In this document: piece by piece, positions 1 to 5,939 of the stretch
How positions within the stretch are numbered: position 1 is the stretch's first letter
How the letters are laid out: every line of letters starts with the position of its first letter
Assembly: GCA_014380505.1 (NCBI GenBank)
Contig: JACMJT010000233.1
Coordinates: 1-6,492 of the forward strand
Direction: 5' to 3'
DNA length: 6,492 nt
Source of the DNA: Hyphomicrobiales bacterium
Lineage (GTDB): Bacteria > Pseudomonadota > Alphaproteobacteria > Rhizobiales > Aestuariivirgaceae
Translations under genes and position numbers: made by a program
The notes under the pieces: model-generated
What the model was told of the DNA's origin: nothing
Database searches by the model: none
Seen by the model: the letters and a program-made list of their open reading frames with translations, nothing else

Positions 1-915
1 GGACGGCTGGTCAAATATCGTCCGCCGGCGGAACAAAGCGCCGAGGGCATTACGGTCCGTAACGATACCGGTGTTTTTGAAGGGGGCGAGATTTCCATAT
101 GGTATGATCCGATGATCGCCAAGCTTTGCACCCATGGGGCAACCCGGGGCGATGCGATCATTGCAATGGCAACGGCACTCGACGGTTTCTATATCGAAGG
201 CATCCAGCATAATGTGCCGTTCCTTTCAGCCATCATGCAGACTCCGCGCTGGATCACAGGACACTTGTCGACGGGCTTTATTGCCGAGGAATTCCCCGAA
301 GGCTTTCACGGGGCGGCGCTGACGCCGGAACTTTCTGCCAGGCTGTCGAAGGTTGCCACGGTTCTCGATCACATAGAAAACCGGCGCAAGCGCAAGATCA
401 ACACGCAGATGAATGGGCACGTCGAAAGGCACGCGGCGCAACGCGTCGTCAGGTTGGGCCAGGAATGGCATACCGTGCAGGTGACGGCGGAGACCGAATA
501 TATCGCCGATCAGTGCGGCTGGGCGCCCGGCCACCCGGTGTTCAGGGGTGAAGTTTCCGGACAGGATGTGACGGTTCAGGTGCGGCGCATTCTCAACGGT
601 TACCGGCTGAGCCATCGCGGCGTGGTGGCCGATGCCTATGTATTTACGGAGCGCGAGGCGGAACTCGTCAAGCTCATGCCGGAGAAGGCGGCGGTCGATA
701 CTTCTAAGAAGCTCCTGTGTCCAATGCCGGGCCTCGTCATTTCGATTGCCGTTGGCGAGGGGCAGGAGGTGAAGACGGGTGAGCCGCTGGCCATCGTGGA
801 AGCCATGAAGATGGAAAACATCCTGCGCGCCGAGCGCGATGTGACGGTGAAGAAAGTCAACGCCAGGAAGGGAGATAGCCTGGCCGTTGACGCCGTGATC
901 ATGGAATTTGTGTAA
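1..915 (+). CDS. pccA: Propionyl-CoA (acetyl-CoA) carboxylase alpha subunit, C-terminal part
   Basis: The reading frame is open from the first base and ends at TAA 913-915, giving 304 visible residues. The 5' end lies outside the window, and PccA is usually about 660-670 residues. The visible order is: end of the biotin carboxylase C-terminal domain (nt 1 to about 320, with EGGEISIWYDPMIAKL and LSTGFIAEEFPEGF); a BT domain linking carboxylase and biotin carrier (about nt 390-690); then a biotinyl domain (about nt 715-912). The biotin motif AMKME is intact, and its target lysine codon is at 808-810. In the family this subunit carboxylates biotin using ATP and bicarbonate, and PccB passes the CO2 to propionyl-CoA to make methylmalonyl-CoA in the cytoplasm. 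The BT domain argues for propionyl-CoA carboxylase over AccC or pyruvate carboxylase; a 3-methylcrotonyl-CoA carboxylase is the main alternative. It converges on the gst gene. Confidence 0.93.
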   Translation, partial: GRLVKYRPPAEQSAEGITVRNDTGVFEGGEISIWYDPMIAKLCTHGATRGDAIIAMATALDGFYIEGIQHNVPFLSAIMQTPRWITGHLSTGFIAEEFPEGFHGAALTPELSARLSKVATVLDHIENRRKRKINTQMNGHVERHAAQRVVRLGQEWHTVQVTAETEYIADQCGWAPGHPVFRGEVSGQDVTVQVRRILNGYRLSHRGVVADAYVFTEREAELVKLMPEKAAVDTSKKLLCPMPGLVISIAVGEGQEVKTGEPLAIVEAMKMENILRAERDVTVKKVNARKGDSLAVDAVIMEFV

Positions 916-927
916 CGGTTGCTCCAC

Positions 928-999
928 TTCTCTCCATCACCGGCCTCCGAACCGGTGATCCAGGCTGGATGGCAGGGTCAAGCCCTGCCATGGAGAGAA
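928..999. repeat. Mosaic palindromic intergenic element between convergent genes
   Basis: Nested inverted repeats fill the gap between pccA and gst. An outer stem TTCTCTCC (928-935) pairs with GGAGAGAA (992-999). Inside lie ATCACCGG (936-943) with CCGGTGAT (952-959), and TGGCAGGG (970-977) with CCCTGCCA (983-990) around the loop TCAAG. A further odd palindrome, ATCCAGGCTGGAT (958-970), joins the two inner hairpins. All arms listed match perfectly. The layout can fold as a three-way junction on either strand. It resembles dispersed palindromic repeats in intergenic DNA of Hyphomicrobiales and relatives (recalled, not searched). No T-run follows either side, so it is not a textbook intrinsic terminator, though its place between two converging stop codons would suit blocking read-through or stabilising mRNA 3' ends. 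Confidence 0.75.
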
Positions 1000-1008
1000 A
1001 TGATTCTA

Positions 1009-1620
1009 TCACGCCGCAACCGCAAGGCCCTCGGCTTTGAGTGCGGCTTGCACGGCGGGGCGGGCGGCGATCCGGGCAACGTAGCTTGAGATGTTTTTCC
1101 AGGGTTTCAGATCGAAGCCGAGCATCGGGGCCCAGTTCAGCACCGTGAATGCGTAGGCGTCCGCTGCCGAATAGGTGTTGCCGAGGATGTAATTGCCCTT
1201 GCCGAGTTTAGCTTCGAGCCAGTCAAGCCGTTTTGAGAATTTTTCGATGATGGCTTTGCGGGCCTCCGGCACGGGTTTGTAAAACAGGCCGCCCAGGCCC
1301 TTGTGCATTTCCGACGCAATGAAGTTCAGGGTTTCCATAGCCCGGTAACGCTCCATGGTGCCGGCTTTCGGCAGCAGTTCCGTGTTGCCCGACTTGTCAA
1401 CAAGATATTGGAGGATGGCTGCGACTTCGGTGAGCACCTCACCATCGCCTATGTCGAGCGTGGGCACGTAACCCTTGGAGTTTATTGTGTTGAAATCTTC
1501 GCCGCCGGCGGTCTTTTTGGTGCCGCCGTCCACTTTTTCGAGACTGTGGGTTTTGCCAAGTTCGTTGAGGACGATGTGGGGGGCAAGCGAACAGGCGCCG
1601 GGCATATAATAGAGTTTCAT
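1009..1620 (-). CDS. gst: Glutathione S-transferase, beta class (GstA-like)
   Basis: A 203-residue cytosolic protein, the normal length for the family. The thioredoxin-like N-terminal domain (about 1-80) begins MKLYYMPGACSLAPHIVL with Cys10, the hallmark residue of beta-class enzymes. It has the cis-proline loop YVPTL (Pro53) and LTEVAAILQYL, whose Thr64-Glu65 would hold the glutamyl end of glutathione. The all-helical C-terminal domain has EMHKG with His106, the same position as the active-site histidine of E. coli GstA, and the folding motif SAADAYAFTVLNW. The family conjugates glutathione to electrophiles or uses it for reduction; the substrate here is unknown. The start ATG (1618-1620) is preceded by AGAGGA (1627-1632 on this strand), 6 nt away. 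It lies 72 nt downstream of lipB, so it could be co-transcribed or use its own promoter in the AT-rich gap. Confidence 0.93.
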   Translation of the reverse strand: MKLYYMPGACSLAPHIVLNELGKTHSLEKVDGGTKKTAGGEDFNTINSKGYVPTLDIGDGEVLTEVAAILQYLVDKSGNTELLPKAGTMERYRAMETLNFIASEMHKGLGGLFYKPVPEARKAIIEKFSKRLDWLEAKLGKGNYILGNTYSAADAYAFTVLNWAPMLGFDLKPWKNISSYVARIAARPAVQAALKAEGLAVAA

Positions 1621-1659
1621 GGGAGATCCTCTCTGTGAATGAACACGAAGAACCGTCCT

Positions 1660-1700
1660 CTATCAGAATAATGTAATTAGAAAAGTCACATATTAGTGAA
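1660..1700 (-). promoter_or_regulatory. Candidate promoter/operator upstream of gst
   Basis: The lipB-gst gap has a strongly AT-rich patch, unlike the GC-rich surroundings. Two small inverted repeats sit in it: TAAT-GTA-ATTA (1669-1679) and TCAC-ATATTA-GTGA (1686-1699). The second overlaps the lipB stop codon. On the minus strand a weak -10-like TATTCT lies just downstream of the first repeat, but no good -35 at proper spacing is visible. The pattern would fit a repressor site controlling gst separately from lipB. This is inference from composition and symmetry only. Confidence 0.3.
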
Positions 1701-2367
1701 CAGGCCCGAAGACCGGTAAAAAGCACGCTTTCAGAGCCACATCCGCATCCGCCATGGTGACGGGCAAGCCGAGATCGGCCAGACTCGTAACGCCGTGACC
1801 GGCGATGCCGCAGGACACGATGCCGGTGTAATGCGCGAGGTCGGGATCGACATTAAGGCTGATGCCGTGGAACGTCACCCAATGGCGCACGCGGATGCCG
1901 ATGGCGGCGATCTTGTCTTCGTGTTCGTTCCGGCGCACCCAGACGCCCACCCGGTCCTCGCGCCGCTCGCCCTTCACGTTGAAGGAGGCGAGCGTGCCGA
2001 TCAGCCACTGTTCGAGACCCGCCACGAAAGCCCGCACATCCTGGCCGCGGCGCTTGAGATCAAGCATCACATAGGCCACGCGCTGGCCGGGGCCATGGTA
2101 GGTGTACTGACCACCGCGGCCCGTGCGGAATACCGGGAAGCGATCGGGCTCCACCAGATCGGCGTCCTTGGCGCTCGATCCCGCAGTGTACAAAGGCGGA
2201 TGCTCCAGCAGCCATACGCGTTCCGGCGCCTCGCCCCGTGCAATGGCCTCGGCCTCCCGCTCCATGCGCGCGACCGCTTCGGGATAGGGAACGGGCGCGT
2301 CCGCGATTTCCCACACGACCGGTGTTGACGCCAAAAGTCTTGGCTTGATGTTGGCGCGCGATATCAT
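1693..2367 (-). CDS. lipB: Octanoyl-[acyl carrier protein]:protein N-octanoyltransferase (lipoate biosynthesis)
   Basis: A 224-residue cytoplasmic enzyme from ATG 2365-2367, close to the usual LipB length. LipB moves octanoate from acyl carrier protein to the target lysine of lipoyl domains (pyruvate and 2-oxoglutarate dehydrogenases, glycine cleavage H protein); LipA then adds sulfur. Visible signatures are the substrate loop [13 protein letters not shown] (about residues 83-95), catalytic Lys152 in [18 protein letters not shown] with His167, and catalytic Cys186 in [12 protein letters not shown]. The frame extends nine codons further to a TTG at 2392-2394. I prefer the ATG because the added residues are not part of the conserved fold, though neither start has a good Shine-Dalgarno sequence. 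It is divergent from the DUF2339 gene. lipA is not in the window. The C-terminal tail after residue 200 carries no known active-site residues. Confidence 0.95.
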   Translation of the reverse strand: MISRANIKPRLLASTPVVWEIADAPVPYPEAVARMEREAEAIARGEAPERVWLLEHPPLYTAGSSAKDADLVEPDRFPVFRTGRGGQYTYHGPGQRVAYVMLDLKRRGQDVRAFVAGLEQWLIGTLASFNVKGERREDRVGVWVRRNEHEDKIAAIGIRVRHWVTFHGISLNVDPDLAHYTGIVSCGIAGHGVTSLADLGLPVTMADADVALKACFLPVFGPVH

Positions 2368-2368
2368 G

Positions 2369-2406
2369 GCGCAAGCTTTTCCCAGTTTCGACAATCCCGC
2401 GCAAGC
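2369..2406. repeat. 8-bp direct repeat in the divergent lipB / DUF2339 gap
   Basis: GCGCAAGC occurs at 2369-2376 and again at 2399-2406, exactly 30 bp apart start to start, about three helical turns on the same DNA face. It sits between the two divergent genes, so a regulator bound to both copies could affect either one. The motif is short and the region is GC-rich, so chance is a real possibility. The left copy would fall inside lipB if the TTG start were used. Confidence 0.35.
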
Positions 2407-2416
2407 CGTGTAACAC
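2388..2416 (+). promoter_or_regulatory. Possible sigma-70-type promoter for the DUF2339-methyltransferase unit
   Basis: TCGACA (2388-2393) resembles a -35 box. TAACAC (2411-2416), 17 bp later, is a loose -10 match; GTAACA one base upstream is the alternative register. The ATG at 2440 would lie roughly 15-20 nt beyond the expected transcription start. The match is weak and rests mostly on position: this is the only stretch upstream of the plus-strand unit that is not coding. Confidence 0.25.
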
Positions 2417-2422
2417 TGAGCC

Positions 2423-2431
2423 GAGGGGGAG
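2423..2431 (+). promoter_or_regulatory. Ribosome binding site that decides the DUF2339 start
   Basis: GAGGGGGAG is a strong Shine-Dalgarno stretch. Two overlapping ATGs follow, at 2436 and 2440. The first gives only a five-codon frame ending at TGA 2451-2453 and is 4 nt from the site. The second is 8 nt away and opens the 876-codon gene, so 2440 is the start chosen. Confidence 0.75.
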
Positions 2432-2439
2432 AATCATGC

Positions 2440-5070
2440 ATGTTTGGCTATGACTTTTTGATCCTGATCGCCACCTTCGTGATCGCAATAATCGCGCTGA
2501 ACAAAACCTCCACTCTCGAATCCAGAATTGCCCAACTCAAATTGCAAGTCGGCAATTTCGCCGACGAACTGGCCAAACTCCGTCAGCCATCACCACCGCC
2601 GCCGGTTGCAGAGCCGAAAAAATCCGCGGCCAAACAGAAGCCCGCCGTAAAGCGGCGCGCGGCGGCGGCGTCGGCAACACCGAAATTGGTGCAAGAGCCA
2701 ATCAAACCCGTCGCACAGCCCGCAATAACAGACACGGCGCGGCCGGCACCACGGCGCGACATGGAACAGGCTTTGGCGTCGCGCTGGTTCGTGTGGATCG
2801 GCGGCGTCGCCATCGCCATAGGCGGGCTGCTGTTTGTCAAATACGCCTATGACAACGAACTGATTTCGCCGTCCTTGCAGATTATCCTTGGCCTGTTGCT
2901 GGCGGCCGTTCTGGTGGCCGCCGGTGAATTCGTGCGCCGCAAATCCCCCGAGGGGAGCTATGTACCGGCGGCGCTATCCGCGGCGGGTCTGGTCACGGCA
3001 TTCGGCAGCATCTTTGCCGCCTACGCGCTTTATGAACTGATCGCACCCATGCTGGCTTTTGCCGGTTTGGCAGCCGTTGGGTTGGGCGCCCTGGTGCTGT
3101 CGCGGCTGCAAGGCCCTCTCATTGCGGCCCTGGGCCTCATCGGTTCCTATGTGACACCCGCCCTCATTCCATCCGAAAACCCCGAGGCGTGGAATTTCTT
3201 TCCCTATCTCCTCGTTATTCTTGTGGCGAGCTTTGTTGTCCTGCGCGGGCGCGATTGGTGGTGGCTGGCCTATGCCGCCATCGCCGGGTCGGCGGCGTGG
3301 GCCCTGCTGTGGATTTGGAGTGGGCTCTTCGATCCATCGGATACGCTGCCCATCGGCCTGTTCGCCCATGCGCTGGGCCTCATCTCGTTCTACGGCCTGA
3401 GCCGTCAGTCCACGGATGAAACGGCGCCCGTCACGCCGCAGCTTGCCATCGGGCTTACGGGCCTTGGCGCCGAAGCGCTCCTGCTCACGGCGCTTGTCGC
3501 CAAGACCGACCATGGCGGGCTCTCGCTGCTGCTGTTCTTCGCAGGCGTGGCGGGTGCCGTGGCCATTGCGTGGCAGAGGCCCCGCCTGTCGCTTCTCACG
3601 GTTGCGGCGGCAATTCTCTCCTTTCTCGTGCTGATGCTGTGGAGCGAGGTTGCAATGCACGAGCTCGCCATGGACGAGCAGGGGCTGTGGTCTTCGGTCC
3701 TTGGCCCCGAAGCCCGGCGCTTCCTCAATTACATGCTGGGCGCCGGCGTCGCCTTCACACTCATCGGCTGCTTCGGAGCTTTGCTGCAGCGCCATCCCCG
3801 AAACTGGGGACTCGCCGGTGGCATATCCGCGGTTCTTTTTGTATTCGGCGCTTGGGCACGGGTGAACGAGCTTCTGAGTGACGGCACATGGGCGCTTGTC
3901 GGCGCGATCTTCGCAGGCCTGCTGCTTGCCGCCACTTGGGCCGGGCGCGCCAGGCATCAGGATACGCAAGCCGATCTTGCATCGGGGCTGCTCTCCGCTG
4001 GTGCCGCTTTGCTGCTGCTGTTCAGCCTCGACCGATTGCTTGACGGCATTTGCCTCACGCTGGCGATTGCAGGGCTTGCGGCGGCCTTCGCGGCCTTTAC
4101 GGGAATACTGCGGGTAACGCTGCAAGCTCCCATCGCCGCCGCTTTCGGCTCGCTCGCTGCCTTGCGACTTTTTGTGTCACGCGAGTTGTGGGAAGAGGAT
4201 CGCAACTTGCCTTGGGGCCCGCATTGGCCGCTCTACGGGTACGGCATTCCCGCTATCCTGTTCCTCGTCGCCAGCCGCGCGCTGACGAGAGTAGGCCATC
4301 TCCGCTCGGCGATGACTCTGGAAGGTTTAAGCCTCGGCCTGGTGATTTCGCTCGTGGCGCTCGAACTCCGCGTCCTGATCGGCGGCGGCATCACCTCTGA
4401 CGAGCCGCGACTCCTCGAGATGGCGGCCCATATCCTCACCTGGCTGGGCGCTGCCTACGGGCTCATGCACCGGCAACAATTTTATTCGTCATTCATTGCG
4501 CTATGGGGTGCGCGCGTCCTGATCGCGGTATCATGCGCAGCCATCGTGCTGTTCAGCCTAGGCGCGCTCAATCCCGTGGTCACCCAAGCGCCGTTACAGG
4601 GCAATGCCGTGTTCAACGCGCTGCTGCTGGCCTATCTCGCTCCCGTGGCGCTGCTCGGCCTCATCGCCCGGAGGCTCGATGTGTTGAAGTGGGAGAGACT
4701 GCGGCCAGCGGCTGGATTATTGGCGCTTGTCCTTGCCTTTGTTTATCTGACGCTTGAAACCAAACGCATCTTCCAGGGCGCAGTCATGGTCGCACCGTCC
4801 ATGTCGATTGAAGAGTCCTATGCCTATTCCGCCGTGTGGCTCGCCTTTGCGCTGGTCCTGTTTATTGCAGGCCTCCGCCTGTCCCGCCAATACATCCGCT
4901 ATGCGGGCTTGGGCGTCATGGTACTGGTGGTGCTCAAGGTGTTCCTGGTGGATATGTCGAATCTCGAAGGCCTCTATCGCATCGCCTCCTTTATCGGCCT
5001 TGGCCTGTGCCTTGTCGGCATCGGCTGGCTTTATCAAAGGTTTGTCCAAAAACCGGCCGGGAATATCTGA
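2440..5070 (+). CDS. DUF2339 family polytopic membrane protein, function unknown
   Basis: An 876-residue inner-membrane protein. Residues about 4-20 form an uncleaved transmembrane segment. Residues about 22-48 look like a short coiled coil (SRIAQLKLQVGNFADELAKL). Next comes a hydrophilic linker (about 50-110) rich in Pro, Lys and Ala, starting PSPPPP. From Trp116 the DUF2339 domain runs to the end as closely packed hydrophobic segments, which I estimate by eye at more than twenty. Family signatures are RWFVWIGGVAIAIGGLLFVK with KYAYDNELISP near the start, and KVFLVDMSNLEGLYRIASF near the C-terminus (Lys833, Asp838, Arg847). No catalytic motif, nucleotide-binding loop or known transporter signature is visible, and the family has no settled function that I know of. 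Spacing to the methyltransferase is 3 nt, so co-translation is likely. A GAATC (GANTC methylation-type) site lies between its ribosome binding site and start. Confidence 0.92.
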   Translation: MFGYDFLILIATFVIAIIALNKTSTLESRIAQLKLQVGNFADELAKLRQPSPPPPVAEPKKSAAKQKPAVKRRAAAASATPKLVQEPIKPVAQPAITDTARPAPRRDMEQALASRWFVWIGGVAIAIGGLLFVKYAYDNELISPSLQIILGLLLAAVLVAAGEFVRRKSPEGSYVPAALSAAGLVTAFGSIFAAYALYELIAPMLAFAGLAAVGLGALVLSRLQGPLIAALGLIGSYVTPALIPSENPEAWNFFPYLLVILVASFVVLRGRDWWWLAYAAIAGSAAWALLWIWSGLFDPSDTLPIGLFAHALGLISFYGLSRQSTDETAPVTPQLAIGLTGLGAEALLLTALVAKTDHGGLSLLLFFAGVAGAVAIAWQRPRLSLLTVAAAILSFLVLMLWSEVAMHELAMDEQGLWSSVLGPEARRFLNYMLGAGVAFTLIGCFGALLQRHPRNWGLAGGISAVLFVFGAWARVNELLSDGTWALVGAIFAGLLLAATWAGRARHQDTQADLASGLLSAGAALLLLFSLDRLLDGICLTLAIAGLAAAFAAFTGILRVTLQAPIAAAFGSLAALRLFVSRELWEEDRNLPWGPHWPLYGYGIPAILFLVASRALTRVGHLRSAMTLEGLSLGLVISLVALELRVLIGGGITSDEPRLLEMAAHILTWLGAAYGLMHRQQFYSSFIALWGARVLIAVSCAAIVLFSLGALNPVVTQAPLQGNAVFNALLLAYLAPVALLGLIARRLDVLKWERLRPAAGLLALVLAFVYLTLETKRIFQGAVMVAPSMSIEESYAYSAVWLAFALVLFIAGLRLSRQYIRYAGLGVMVLVVLKVFLVDMSNLEGLYRIASFIGLGLCLVGIGWLYQRFVQKPAGNI

Positions 5071-5073
5071 CGC

Positions 5074-5733
5074 ATGGCTGGAAAAACCATCGGGCTTGAG
5101 GGCCGGCTTTTTGAGTATTACGCAGCCAACGCCTATCGCGAACCAAAAATACTGAAAGAGCTTCGCGCCGAAACCGCCAAGATGGGTGGTGATGCCAACA
5201 TGCAGATCGGCCCGGAGCAGGGTGCCTTCATGGGCCTACTGGTCAAACTGATGGGCGCCAAACGCATTCTCGAGATCGGCACGTTCACTGGCTATTCGAC
5301 TCTTGCAATGGCGCTGGCGGGAAATGCCCGCATCACCGCGGCCGACGTCAGCGAAGAATGGACCGCCATCGCCCGGCGCTATTGGCGGAAGGCCGGTGTT
5401 GCCGACCGGATCGAGCTTCACCTCGACGGCGGCAATGCCGTCACCCAGCGCTTACTCAAAAATGGCGAGGCTGAGGACTTCGATCTTATTTTCATCGATG
5501 CCGACAAAACCGGCTACGACAGATACTACGAGAATGGCCTGAAACTGCTGCGTGCAGGTGGGCTCATCCTGATAGACAATGTCTTGTGGGGCGGCGATGT
5601 GGCGGACCCAGCCAAGATCGATGCCGACACCTCATGCATCCGCGCGCTCAACGCCAAGATCGCCGCCGACATCCGCGTCGAGTTCGTCATGGTCCCGATC
5701 TGCGACGGGCTGACCATGGCTCGAAAGCTTTAA
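5074..5733 (+). CDS. Class I SAM-dependent O-methyltransferase (Methyltransf_3 / CCoAOMT-like)
   Basis: A 219-residue soluble protein of normal family length. The SAM-binding motif I is RILEIGTFTGYS (about 64-75), with the acidic end of strand 2 at Asp91 (ITAADVSEEW). The metal and substrate centre of the caffeoyl-CoA O-methyltransferase family is intact: FIDADK (Asp142, Asp144, Lys145), and ILIDNVLWGG (Asp168, Asn169). The C-terminus DGLTMARKL is also typical. The family methylates hydroxyls, often catechol-type, using a divalent cation; bacterial substrates vary and none can be assigned here. It starts 3 nt after the DUF2339 stop codon with only a weak GGGAA upstream (5060-5064), which suggests translational coupling to that gene. 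No intrinsic terminator is seen downstream. Confidence 0.92.
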   Translation: MAGKTIGLEGRLFEYYAANAYREPKILKELRAETAKMGGDANMQIGPEQGAFMGLLVKLMGAKRILEIGTFTGYSTLAMALAGNARITAADVSEEWTAIARRYWRKAGVADRIELHLDGGNAVTQRLLKNGEAEDFDLIFIDADKTGYDRYYENGLKLLRAGGLILIDNVLWGGDVADPAKIDADTSCIRALNAKIAADIRVEFVMVPICDGLTMARKL

Positions 5734-5798
5734 GCGCTCACCATTGGTCTATTTGTCAGGCGTTTTTCTGCGCGCCGAATCACGCACTCCCGCCGCCG

Positions 5799-5823
5799 TT
5801 AACGAATTCTTAATTCTGATTAA
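5799..5823. promoter_or_regulatory. Candidate CtrA box upstream of the acyltransferase gene
   Basis: TTAA at 5799-5802 and TTAA at 5810-5813 are separated by exactly 7 nt, matching the TTAA-N7-TTAA consensus for the alphaproteobacterial response regulator CtrA. A third TTAA follows at 5820-5823 with a 6-nt gap. The whole sits in a sharply AT-rich patch about 120-140 nt before the acyltransferase ATG. GANTC sites at 5777-5781 (GAATC) and 5925-5929 (GATTC) flank it, as would fit cell-cycle control through CcrM methylation. The pattern is seen directly; binding is inferred. Confidence 0.45.
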
Positions 5824-5835
5824 CTACTCAAGAAA

Positions 5836-5893
5836 GCGTGGCGTGAAATCCACGCCGACAACGCGATTGCGCCGTTGACGACGCAGTCGTTGA
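5836..5893 (+). other. Cluster of small, partly competing hairpins before the acyltransferase start
   Basis: Three tandem inverted repeats: GGCGTG/CACGCC (5840-5845 with 5851-5856; a shifted pairing GCGTGG/CCACGC at 5836-5841 with 5850-5855 is also possible), CAACG/CGTTG (5859-5863 with 5873-5877), and ACGAC/GTCGT (5878-5882 with 5886-5890). CGTTGA occurs twice (5873-5878 and 5888-5893), so CAACG can pair with either copy, giving mutually exclusive folds. If transcription begins near the upstream TTAA cluster, this would be leader RNA. The stems are short, so this is a modest claim. Confidence 0.3.
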
Positions 5894-5939
5894 GATTGCT
5901 AGTCGAAGTGGGCGGCACCCACGTGATTCGGTTTCAGTA

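Noticed and set aside
226..927. A 233-codon minus-strand open frame opposite pccA
   Set aside because: It lies opposite clear biotin carboxylase, BT and biotinyl domains; its translation shows no family features and is the antisense shadow of pccA.
970..990. An intrinsic terminator for pccA or gst
   Set aside because: The hairpin is perfect (8-bp stem, 5-nt loop) but no T-run follows on either strand, so it is better described as part of the palindromic element.
1795..2328. A 177-codon plus-strand open frame opposite lipB
   Set aside because: The lipB frame has all catalytic motifs intact; the opposite frame gives a His/Ala-rich sequence with no domain.
2436..2453. A five-codon frame starting at the ATG that overlaps the DUF2339 start
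   Set aside because: It could be read as a leader peptide, but the spacing to the ribosome binding site is short and no attenuator-like structure follows. It is probably just the ATGCATG overlap.
2974..4125. A 383-codon open frame on the minus strand inside the DUF2339 gene
   Set aside because: Its product is a low-complexity Arg/Gln/Gly/Glu-rich string with no recognisable domain, and it mirrors a strongly supported membrane protein gene. Long antisense frames are expected opposite GC-rich, Leu/Ala-rich coding sequence.
5734..5798. An intrinsic terminator after the O-methyltransferase
   Set aside because: There is a run of five T (5763-5767), but no stable stem directly precedes it; the best nearby pairing is a four-base GGCG/CGCC that encloses the T-run.
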